Translations under genes and position numbers: made by a program
The notes under the pieces: generated by a model
The model's database searches: none
Seen by the model: the letters and a program-made list of their open reading frames with translations, nothing else
What the model was told of the DNA's origin: nothing
Shown: one piece after another, positions 6,759 to 13,206 of the stretch
Layout: every line of letters begins with the position of its first letter
How positions within the stretch are numbered: position 1 is the first letter of the stretch
Source: a virus
Length of the DNA stretch: 20,296 nt
Direction: 5' to 3' (one strand)
Virus record (IMG/VR): IMGVR_UViG_3300021964_000726
Location: 1 to 20,296 of that record

Positions 6759-6878
6759 ATATTACAATCAGAATTTTATATGTTCATTATCTTTTTTTTT
6801 ACATTTTGTTTATTTCATTTAACATTTTATTAAAAAAAAGTAAATGCATTTTATAAATTCGGACTATATGATTTCATT
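6759..6878. promoter_or_regulatory. Divergent promoter region between portal and head operon
   Basis: This 120-base gap is extremely AT-rich and contains T9 and A8 tracts. It separates the divergently read portal and head operons, so it should hold promoters for both. On the minus strand TATAAA (plus 6775-6780) lies 17 bases before the portal ATG. On the plus strand TATAAA (6852-6857) lies 21 bases before the ATG at 6879. Each is followed by ATTC and a G within a few bases (TATAAAATTCTG and TATAAATTCGG). No convincing -35 box is found at 17 bases, and neither gene has a Shine-Dalgarno, so leaders may be short. Assigning these boxes as real -10 elements is tentative. Confidence 0.4.
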
Positions 6879-7277
6879 ATGGAATTAAAATACGGACAAT
6901 TCATACAGCTTAAAAAAGATATTGATTTAAGTTTTATTTGTGATGGCATATTACCAGCTGGTCAGATGGGATATCAAGAAACCCATTACAAAATTAAATT
7001 CGATCAGGCAACAATTATTTTACCACAAAGTTTAGTTTCTGAACTTTTTGAAGAATATAAAATTGAAATTAAAAATATTGAAACAGTTACAGAAAAAGAA
7101 TTAGAAGTAAAAGTAGAAGTTGAAGAAATACAAGAAGATGAAGCTATTCTTGATTTCAGTACTTTAAAAAAGGATGAGTTGATTGAATTGGTTAAAACTG
7201 CATTTCCAGATCGTGATTATAGCGGATTAAAAAAAGATGAATTAATTAAAATTCTTGAAGGTCCAACAAATGCATAA
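6879..7277 (+). CDS. Small acidic head-region protein with C-terminal SAP/HeH-like motif
   Basis: This is the first gene of the plus-strand head operon, 132 residues. The N-terminal part (1-60) looks like a small beta domain (LKYGQFIQLKKDIDLSF...ATIILPQSLVSELFEEYKIE). Residues 62-92 are an acidic, E/V-rich linker. The C-terminus has two copies of LKKDELI (96-102 and 117-123), spaced as the two helices of a SAP/HeH/Rho-N-type motif, a fold that binds nucleic acid and is common at the ends of small phage head-operon proteins. No Shine-Dalgarno precedes the ATG. The function is unknown; being just before the scaffold suggests a head-assembly or minor virion role. Confidence 0.65.
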   Translation: MELKYGQFIQLKKDIDLSFICDGILPAGQMGYQETHYKIKFDQATIILPQSLVSELFEEYKIEIKNIETVTEKELEVKVEVEEIQEDEAILDFSTLKKDELIELVKTAFPDRDYSGLKKDELIKILEGPTNA

Positions 7278-7296
7278 AGATAAAAAAGAGGGGATT

Positions 7297-7608
7297 ATGA
7301 TTGTTTTCGGTGGTGCAAAACCTGAAAAAGACAATTACAAAGAAGATAAAAAAGAGTATAAAGACAAGTCTGATAAAGAATCAAAATTACAATATACTCT
7401 TGAAGATTTTGGCGGTTACACGCCTATGGAATTGGTTTCGAAATTAGAGGAAGCCAAGGACGCTATAGCTAAAGGTAGTACTAAAGAGGCGATTATGGCT
7501 CTTGATTCTTGTATTGTTCGTATCTCAGGTAAGCAATTACCAGAAAATGACCCGGATAGTGCTATGAAAACAGATCCGTTTTTTGAACTCGATAAAATAC
7601 TATCTTAA
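7297..7608 (+). CDS. Hypothetical protein upstream of scaffold
   Basis: I choose the ATG at 7297 because AGAGGGG lies just upstream. The longer frame beginning with TTG at 7255 would overlap the preceding gene and lacks such a site. The 103-residue product starts MIVFGGAKPEKDNY, continues with a charged disordered stretch rich in K, D and E, and then has a compact helical part (TPMELVSKLEEAKDAIAKGS...IMALDSCIVRISGKQ) ending in NDPDSAMKTDPFFELDKILS. No family is recognised. Its place between the head-operon start and the scaffold suggests a head-assembly helper. Confidence 0.65.
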   Translation: MIVFGGAKPEKDNYKEDKKEYKDKSDKESKLQYTLEDFGGYTPMELVSKLEEAKDAIAKGSTKEAIMALDSCIVRISGKQLPENDPDSAMKTDPFFELDKILS

Positions 7609-7629
7609 AAATATTTTAGGAGGAAACCG

Positions 7630-8427
7630 ATGGCAGAAGACATCCAAGCTGATGTTGCACCGGAGCAAGTCCAACCAGAAGCCACCCAAGTTACTTTTGG
7701 GCAAGGCGATAGCGTAGACACTTCGAGCAATGACAATGGACAAGTTGAAAGCGAGTCTATAAATTCATGGGAAGGGGATAAGCGTTTTGAATCGCACTGG
7801 GGCAAAGACCCAAACAAAATGTATGAATCATTACGGTATCATGAGAAAAGACAAGGTGACTTTGACAAGCAGATTAATGACTACAAATCTCAAGTTGAAG
7901 AACTCCAAAGATATAAAGACGACTATTCGCAAATTGAAGAATTGTTCAATCATGAACAAATCGGAAATGAGCTTTTAGGCGTTATTAACAAATACAGTAA
8001 CGGTGAACAAGAACAAGTACAGCCACAAACTAATTTTCACGATGATAGATTAAATGATTTGTTATCTTGGAAAGACAGCATTGAAAAACAAGCATTGTCA
8101 CACTACGAAACTCAACAACAAAACGAAGCTTTTAATAAAATTGATAAATTAGCTGAACAGTATGTCATTAATTATGACAAAGAACAATTTGCTAATTTTA
8201 TGAATGAAGCACAAATCCCTAAACATTTATGGTTTGATGCATTTAAAAGCCAAGCGTTTGAGCAAGTAATGACAAAGCATGGAACACAAGCAGCCGAACA
8301 AGCACTAAGCAAAGCACAAGCCACGCCGAGTGTGGTTACTGGTAGCAATAAAGTTCCAGTGGGGGCAAATCCTCCAAAAAGCATTGATGATTTTAAGGCG
8401 CAACTTGATTCTATTCTACCGGATTAA
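7630..8427 (+). CDS. Head scaffolding protein
   Basis: Scaffolds guide capsid assembly inside the prohead and then leave it. This 265-residue protein is assigned by position directly before the major capsid gene and by composition. It has an acidic, disordered N-terminus (1-50, rich in D, E, Q, S), then a segment EGDKRFESHWGKDPNKMYES that resembles one seen in scaffolds of related podophages. A long helical, Q/E/N-rich middle with coiled-coil character follows (about 70-180), and then a C-terminal part ending PKSIDDFKAQLDSILPD. The ATG at 7630 has a strong AGGAGG site. Sequence similarity alone would not prove the call because scaffolds diverge fast. Confidence 0.8.
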   Translation: MAEDIQADVAPEQVQPEATQVTFGQGDSVDTSSNDNGQVESESINSWEGDKRFESHWGKDPNKMYESLRYHEKRQGDFDKQINDYKSQVEELQRYKDDYSQIEELFNHEQIGNELLGVINKYSNGEQEQVQPQTNFHDDRLNDLLSWKDSIEKQALSHYETQQQNEAFNKIDKLAEQYVINYDKEQFANFMNEAQIPKHLWFDAFKSQAFEQVMTKHGTQAAEQALSKAQATPSVVTGSNKVPVGANPPKSIDDFKAQLDSILPD

Positions 8428-8443
8428 AAAAGGAGAATAAAAA

Positions 8444-9460
8444 ATGGCTTTAACAGCAGCACAGCTCGACGAAGTACAAGCGGTCGCACATAATGCTTTC
8501 GAGAAGATTATGCCTGATCAATTTTTGACATCTTCCGCTTTTGGTAGCATGATGTCTAAAAAACCAAATTTAGAATATGTTTCAGGTGGTTCAAAAATCC
8601 AGCAACCTGTTCAAATTGCAGAAAACCAAGCCGATGGATTTATCGACGGTAAGTATGATGTATTGGATTTATCAGCTTCACAGCAAATCAGTTTTGCAGA
8701 ATTTGATTTCAAATATCAAAACTACAATGTGTCTATCACTCTTGATGATATTACACGTACAGGCGATACCCCAAATGCAATTAAATCACTTCTAGTTGAA
8801 AAAGTTAATTTAGCAGCTGGAAAAGCAAAGCGTACCTATGCACAAGCATTGCATGGTAACGGTTCAGATTCTAACGGAAAAGCAATTAACGGACTAGGTG
8901 ACGTGACTGCTGCTTCTGGTACTGCCTATGGTGGAATTACTAATACTGATTTAGCCGATTCTACTACTTGGTTAACTGAAATTGATTCAAGCACTAACAC
9001 AATTAATTTTGCTAACTTGAATACTCTTGTTGGAACTTTGATTGCACGTGGCCAAGGTGCAGGTGATGCAGTTGGTTCATACGCTCCAGACGTAATGATT
9101 TCTAATTCATTCGTTCAAGATAAGTTCTTAGCTTCTCAACAGTCACAGCAACGTTTCGCACGTGAAGATGTTTTAAAAGCTGGTTTCGCAGGTTGCAAGT
9201 TTAGAAACATTGACTGGTATGTAGATGACTATTCACCTGGTTCAGCCGATGGTTCAACAGCTGACAATTTCTTATATGTATTGTCTAGCCCAACGTTTGC
9301 TTTGAAATATAAGTATGGTTTTGAAGGTAAGAAAGCTCCAGTTGATTTCAATGGACGTATTCCTAATCAAGCAATTATTACTTCACAGCATTTCATGGCT
9401 TACAACTTAGTTTGTAGAGCGCGACGATATAACGGCGTATTTAAAACTTTACAATCTTAA
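8444..9460 (+). CDS. Major capsid protein (HK97-fold expected)
   Basis: The 338-residue protein follows the scaffold and has a strong ribosome site (AAAGGAG). It begins MALTAAQLDEVQAVAHNAFE and contains SGGSKIQQPVQ, a long stretch ISFAEFDFKYQNYNVSITLD, a helix LLVEKVNLAAGKAKRTYAQAL resembling the spine-helix region, and a C-terminal part with a repeated bias for F, N and R (RIPNQAIITSQHFMAYNLVC). This order (flexible arm, E-loop-like strands, spine helix, then P and A domains) and the genome position fit a major capsid protein. It is shorter than P22 coat (430 residues), so no inserted domain is expected. Codon use looks tuned (many preferred GGT, GCT, GTT, CGT codons), as expected for the most abundant virion protein. 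Confidence 0.88.
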   Translation: MALTAAQLDEVQAVAHNAFEKIMPDQFLTSSAFGSMMSKKPNLEYVSGGSKIQQPVQIAENQADGFIDGKYDVLDLSASQQISFAEFDFKYQNYNVSITLDDITRTGDTPNAIKSLLVEKVNLAAGKAKRTYAQALHGNGSDSNGKAINGLGDVTAASGTAYGGITNTDLADSTTWLTEIDSSTNTINFANLNTLVGTLIARGQGAGDAVGSYAPDVMISNSFVQDKFLASQQSQQRFAREDVLKAGFAGCKFRNIDWYVDDYSPGSADGSTADNFLYVLSSPTFALKYKYGFEGKKAPVDFNGRIPNQAIITSQHFMAYNLVCRARRYNGVFKTLQS

Positions 9461-9484
9461 TATTTTTTGAAAGGAGAAAACTAA

Positions 9485-9991
9485 ATGTCTTACGTAAATT
9501 CAATCGATACTGATGACTTAACAAATCCATCTAGCACACGTAAATATGAGCTAGGCGCAAGATATGTTGATAATTCAGACACTAACGCAATTAAAAAAGA
9601 GTATGTGTACGTTAAAGCACACGGTGCATTGACTCAGTACCAGCCATACCAGTTATCAGCGGTTAATACTGCTGGTGCGGAAGTATCAACAAAAGCCCCT
9701 GCAACTACTGCTAGTGGTGCAACTGTTGTTGCTCCTCAAGTTGCTGTTACTTCTGGTTACTATGCATGGGTACCTTTTAGAGGGATTGTAACTGTATTAA
9801 CTACTGATACATTTGCAGCCGGTGACTATGCCGAAGTATTGAACGCAGGAACTGGTCTTAAATTAGACGGTGGTGTTTCTGGTTCAACTTCCGAAGGTGC
9901 AGGTTCTATTGGAATTGCAACTACTGCAACAAGCGGTGGTTCAGCATCTTTTGTATTGTCAGGAAACGTTGTAGCGGTAGCTGCTTCTTAA
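9485..9991 (+). CDS. Probable capsid decoration protein (DUF2190-like beta module)
   Basis: The 168-residue protein is beta-rich with many T, V, A and G and starts after a strong AAAGGAG site. From about residue 48 it has the pattern of small capsid-stabilising domains: LTQYQPYQLS, then GYYAWVPFRGIVTVLTTDTF, AAGDYAEVLNAGTGLKL, and a final strand with GSIGIATTATSGGSASFVL. The rhythm (polar start, V-x-G-I-V strand, A-G-D-Y, G-x-I-G-I-A) resembles the module seen in both fibre proteins of this window. Position right after the major capsid gene and good codon use support a virion surface protein that cements the shell. A minor tail protein cannot be excluded. Confidence 0.7.
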   Translation: MSYVNSIDTDDLTNPSSTRKYELGARYVDNSDTNAIKKEYVYVKAHGALTQYQPYQLSAVNTAGAEVSTKAPATTASGATVVAPQVAVTSGYYAWVPFRGIVTVLTTDTFAAGDYAEVLNAGTGLKLDGGVSGSTSEGAGSIGIATTATSGGSASFVLSGNVVAVAAS

Positions 9992-10001
9992 TAGTTTTTA
10001 G

Positions 10002-10024
10002 GGTGGTGGCCAAGTGCCACCCCC
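10002..10024 (+). promoter_or_regulatory. G+C-rich hairpin after the capsid/decoration genes
   Basis: GGTGGC (10005-10010) pairs with GCCACC (10016-10021) around a CAAGT loop. The stem extends past a T-C mismatch with two more G-C pairs (10002-10003 with 10023-10024). It stands out in this AT-rich genome. It is followed by AACACTAAAAAAATG, not by a U-tract, so it is unlikely to be a full intrinsic terminator. It could stabilise the 3' end of the capsid mRNA or reduce read-through. The next gene starts 13 bases later without a Shine-Dalgarno. Confidence 0.5.
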
Positions 10025-10036
10025 AACACTAAAAAA

Positions 10037-10423
10037 ATGGCAAATTACCAAGATATAATTGCAAACCAAGGGATAAAGTACTTTAAATCAACAGGAACAG
10101 GTACAGATGCAGACCCATACATTCCCTCAACGTCAACGGCTATTAGTGCCGATGAAGTATCTAGTATTACTAATTTTAATGTATCTATTGGCACAAGTAG
10201 CACTCAAGTTTTAGCTGCTAACAGTAACAGAAAATTACTAATATTGATTAATGATAGCGATGAGCCTATTTATGTATCTTTAGGCGCAACAGCGACACTT
10301 AATAACGGTATACGCTTAAATGCAAGCGGTGGAGCTTTGGCATTAGATAACCCAATATTTAAAGGTGTTGTAAATGCAATATCAGCTAACGGAAATAAAA
10401 CGCTAGTAGGTGCCGAAGGATGA
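10037..10423 (+). CDS. Small virion protein, hypothetical
   Basis: The 128-residue protein begins MANYQDIIANQGIKYFKSTG and has an acidic, threonine-rich linker (TGTDADPYIPSTSTAISADE). A beta-rich C-terminal part follows, with NRKLLILINDSDEPIYVSLG, then NNGIRLNASGGALALDNPIF and KGVVNAISANGNKTL. This C-terminal pattern recalls small phage proteins built of beta-sandwich repeats and found next to fibres and head genes. I cannot name a family. The start lacks a Shine-Dalgarno and sits just after a stable hairpin. The stop overlaps the following fibre gene by the ATGA arrangement, suggesting that both are made together and may contact each other in the virion. Confidence 0.65.
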   Translation: MANYQDIIANQGIKYFKSTGTGTDADPYIPSTSTAISADEVSSITNFNVSIGTSSTQVLAANSNRKLLILINDSDEPIYVSLGATATLNNGIRLNASGGALALDNPIFKGVVNAISANGNKTLVGAEG

Positions 10424-11997
10424 CTTACATCTACAACCCTACAGAGGGTGGTGGTAGCGGTACAGATAAGTTTTTATCGTCTTTAGGCTTTAATACTGGC
10501 ACTGGCATTCTAACAGCCACCATGAACGATAGCGCAACAAGAACAGTTGATTTAGATGGACGATACTTAGAAGAAGTATTTGAAGACCCAACACCTCAGC
10601 TTGGTGGTGATTTAGACTTAAATAGTAGTGATATCACAGGTACAGGTAATATAAATATAACAGGCTCAGGCACGCTATCAGGCGACTTAACTATAGATAC
10701 AAATACGCTATATGTCGATTCTACTAATAATCAAGTAGGGATTGGGACAACGACACTAGCGGAGGCACTCACTGTTAATGGCAACGTGGAAGCTGATATC
10801 TTTATTGGGGGATTACGTGGTGAGGTACAATTTAAGGCAAAGGCTAGCGAAGCAATAACAAAAGGTGACCCATTATATATTTCAGGGTTTGATGTAACCG
10901 GAAACACTCCTATTGTTGGCATTGCTGATGCAAATGACACAAATAAAATGCCGGCGTTTGGGTTGGCTGAAAGTACGGTATCTATAAATGCCTCAGTCAA
11001 AGTAGTGACCTTTGGCACTTTGTCAGGAATCGATACAAGTTCATTTTCTTTGGGTGATATTTTATACATTTCGGATACAGGCACACTGACAGCCACTAAA
11101 CCTTATGGCGAGTCGTCGAAAGTACAGAACATTGGGAAAGTCCAACGAGTTCATGCAAGTTCAGGCTCAATAAAAGTAGGCGGTGCTGGTCGTACTAATG
11201 ACGTGCCTAACCTCAACGATGGGAATGTGTTTATTGGTAATGCAAGCAATACATGGGAAGCTAGGGCTTTAACGCTCGATGATATCTCAGAAACTGCTAC
11301 AAATAAGCATTTTACAGCTAGTGATAATACTAAATTAGATGGTATCGAATCAGGGGCAGAGGTCAATGTTAATGCCGATTGGAACGCTGTTAGTGGTGAT
11401 GCCCAGATACTTAATAAACCTACAACAATAACAAGTGCAGAGCAAATTAAGCTTGGATATATATCAGTTACGCAGGCAGTGGACCTAGACACGATGGAAT
11501 CAGATGTAACGACTAACAACGCCAAAGTGAGCAATGCCACGCATACAGGTGATGTTACTGGTGCTACCGCCTTAACTATTGCTGACGAGGCCGTAACCAA
11601 CGCAAAAATTGCACACGTTGCGACAGGAACGGTTAAAGGCAGAACAACAGCAGGAACAGGCGATGTCGAAGATTTAACAATATCAACAACACTAAAAACA
11701 GCACTGAGTTTAGTTAAAGGGGATGTAGGTCTTGGGAATGTAGCAAATGTAGATACGACTAATGCAAGCAATATATCTAGTGGCACACTAGCAGAGGCAC
11801 GATTACCAAGTATAGATGCGGATAATATTATAATAAGTAATTTAACGGTTACAAATCTAAAAGCTGGGGTGCTAGACACAGACTTAAACAGTGTTAGTGC
11901 AAGTCACGATACACTTGCAAGTGCTAAAGCTATAAAAGATTATGTAGATGCAAGGGTGCAGTATGCATTGGATAATGCTACACAATATTTTGGATAA
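10420..11997 (+). CDS. Fibre-like virion protein with repeated trimeric-fibre motifs
   Basis: The 525-residue protein is rich in T, S, G, D and N. In order it shows an N-terminal head (1-60), a VGIGTTTLAEALTVNGN motif (106-122), and a DUF2190-like beta module (about 136-252: ITKGDPLYISG ... GDILYISDTGTLTATKP ... IGKVQRV). Fibre repeats then follow: KLDGIESGAEVNVNADW with ILNKPT (305-335), THTGDVTGATALTIADEAVT (375-394) and VGLGNVANVDTTNASNISSG (436-455). It ends with a helical AKAIKDYVDARVQYALDNAT tail (502-521) that could trimerise or receive a partner. Such motifs are typical of phage tail and capsid fibres. Its place directly after the decoration and small virion genes, ahead of the head-tail adaptor, hints at a head-associated fibre instead of a tail fibre; this is inference. 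Confidence 0.8.
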   Translation: MTYIYNPTEGGGSGTDKFLSSLGFNTGTGILTATMNDSATRTVDLDGRYLEEVFEDPTPQLGGDLDLNSSDITGTGNINITGSGTLSGDLTIDTNTLYVDSTNNQVGIGTTTLAEALTVNGNVEADIFIGGLRGEVQFKAKASEAITKGDPLYISGFDVTGNTPIVGIADANDTNKMPAFGLAESTVSINASVKVVTFGTLSGIDTSSFSLGDILYISDTGTLTATKPYGESSKVQNIGKVQRVHASSGSIKVGGAGRTNDVPNLNDGNVFIGNASNTWEARALTLDDISETATNKHFTASDNTKLDGIESGAEVNVNADWNAVSGDAQILNKPTTITSAEQIKLGYISVTQAVDLDTMESDVTTNNAKVSNATHTGDVTGATALTIADEAVTNAKIAHVATGTVKGRTTAGTGDVEDLTISTTLKTALSLVKGDVGLGNVANVDTTNASNISSGTLAEARLPSIDADNIIISNLTVTNLKAGVLDTDLNSVSASHDTLASAKAIKDYVDARVQYALDNATQYFG

Positions 11998-12000
11998 ATT

Positions 12001-12270
12001 ATGACAAGTATTTCAGATCAGTTAGATAAATATAGACGGCGACTTGAAGATAAATATATTCACGACGACATGACTGCTAAACAAAAAACTGATAGAAAAA
12101 TTGTCATAGATATGGGAATTGACGCTATGGGGTATGGGATACATGATTTTTCACAGAAAATTGAAAAAGACGTAAATAGACATAAATTAATATTAAAAGG
12201 CATAATAAGTGGAATAGCTATAGTATCAACTGCCATAATCGGAATTGTTATACAACATTTTTTAAGTTAA
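12001..12270 (+). CDS. Small membrane protein with C-terminal TM helix (holin-like)
   Basis: The 89-residue protein has a charged N-terminal helical part (DQLDKYRRRLEDKYIHDD...QKIEKDVNRHK) and one strong hydrophobic helix at residues 63-86 (LILKGIISGIAIVSTAIIGI) just before the end. This layout recalls small tail-anchored phage proteins such as the XhlA group, which work with holins. No Shine-Dalgarno is visible before the ATG at 12001, three bases after the fibre stop. It could instead be a virion membrane-interacting protein, since it is embedded in the structural operon. The membrane topology is well supported; the function is not. Confidence 0.6.
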   Translation: MTSISDQLDKYRRRLEDKYIHDDMTAKQKTDRKIVIDMGIDAMGYGIHDFSQKIEKDVNRHKLILKGIISGIAIVSTAIIGIVIQHFLS

Positions 12271-12279
12271 GGAGCAAAT

Positions 12280-13206
12280 ATGTTAGTTAGTGACGTAATA
12301 GACAGAATCAACACAGCAATAAGCGACGAAGACAGCACAAAGGCCACTAGCAGCCTGTTTAGCAATAAAAGAAAAGTTAGTCAGTTAAAAAACGCTTTGG
12401 ATGTATACGCAAGTACCACAAAAGGCATTGAGGATATATTTAGTACACCTGTTAATACGTCAAGCCGAGTAGTTACAGGTCCAACAGATGCCATAAGATC
12501 AGAAGCTTACCGATTAGCGTTTATATGGCGCGATGGTCGTAAAAATGCAATGAGCTTCAAAGATTTGAATTACGTAACAACTGAATTTCCTTACAATACC
12601 TATGCAGGGATCCCACGATTTTTTAATGTTTGGAATAATGAAATAACCATTTACCCAGATAGCAATAATTCAGCACAGACAACAACGCTAAACGGTGCAA
12701 TTAATGATAGTGCAACAACAATCACAGTGGCCTCAACCAATAGCTTCCCTGATTTAAATGGACGAATAACAATAAATAACGAAAAGATACGCTATACAGC
12801 CAAAACGGCAACAACATTTACCGGATGTACTAGAGGTATTGAGGGAACAACCGCAGCCAGTCATAGTAATGCCGATACAGTAACTCATAATAATTTTGAA
12901 TTATTTTATAGAAAAAAACATTTTGTGATTAGTGTTGATTCTAATGACACGATATCACCTACTGATTTAGCCAAAGAGATGGAAATACCAGACGAACATA
13001 TCGAGCCTATAATTGATTTAGTAGCTTATAGATTACTAATATTAATTGATGATTATAATAGAGCAGATAGATACAAAATTGATGCAGAATCATTTTATCG
13101 ACGAGCTAAAAATGATATTGAATCCGGATATGGCGATGTAATGAAAGCCGGTATGATTGGACAACCGTATGACTGGGAAGTTAACAATATAGGGAGTACA
13201 ATTTGA
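12280..13206 (+). CDS. Head-tail adaptor (P22 gp4-like) carrying an inserted beta domain
   Basis: The 308-residue protein sits between fibre and tail-hub genes and has a good AAGGAG site. The flanks are helical and typical of phage adaptor proteins: RINTAISDEDSTKATSSLFS at the N-terminus, GIPRFFNVWNNEITIYPDSN in the middle, and a C-terminal helical part with IPDEHIEPIIDLVAYRLLIL and DAESFYRRAKNDIESGYGD. Residues about 132-203 look like an inserted beta domain of a widespread phage type (TTLNGAINDSATTITVASTN, then INNEKIRYTAKTATTFTGCT and RGIEGTTAASHSNADTVTH). The gp4-like call rests on gene order (before the gp10-like gene) and architecture, not on a diagnostic catalytic motif. Confidence 0.65.
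   Translation: MLVSDVIDRINTAISDEDSTKATSSLFSNKRKVSQLKNALDVYASTTKGIEDIFSTPVNTSSRVVTGPTDAIRSEAYRLAFIWRDGRKNAMSFKDLNYVTTEFPYNTYAGIPRFFNVWNNEITIYPDSNNSAQTTTLNGAINDSATTITVASTNSFPDLNGRITINNEKIRYTAKTATTFTGCTRGIEGTTAASHSNADTVTHNNFELFYRKKHFVISVDSNDTISPTDLAKEMEIPDEHIEPIIDLVAYRLLILIDDYNRADRYKIDAESFYRRAKNDIESGYGDVMKAGMIGQPYDWEVNNIGSTI

Noticed and set aside
6816-6847. Hairpin CATTTAAC ... GTAAATG in the divergent gap
   Set aside because: It needs a bulge and consists almost only of A-T pairs in an extremely AT-rich stretch, so chance is the likelier explanation.
4293-6878. Invertible segment bounded by inverted repeats
   Set aside because: I looked for copies of the 4321/4365 arms or other matching inverted sequences in the 6759-6878 gap and found none, so there is no sequence sign of a site-specific inversion.
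7255-7296. N-terminal extension of the 7297 gene from a TTG at 7255
   Set aside because: The extension lies within the preceding coding region, while the ATG at 7297 has a clear AGAGGGG ribosome site.
11151-11879. 242-codon minus-strand open frame
   Set aside because: It is antisense to the repetitive fibre gene. Its S/V/L-rich composition is what the reverse complement of T/D/N-rich fibre repeats gives, and it has no ribosome site or neighbours on that strand.
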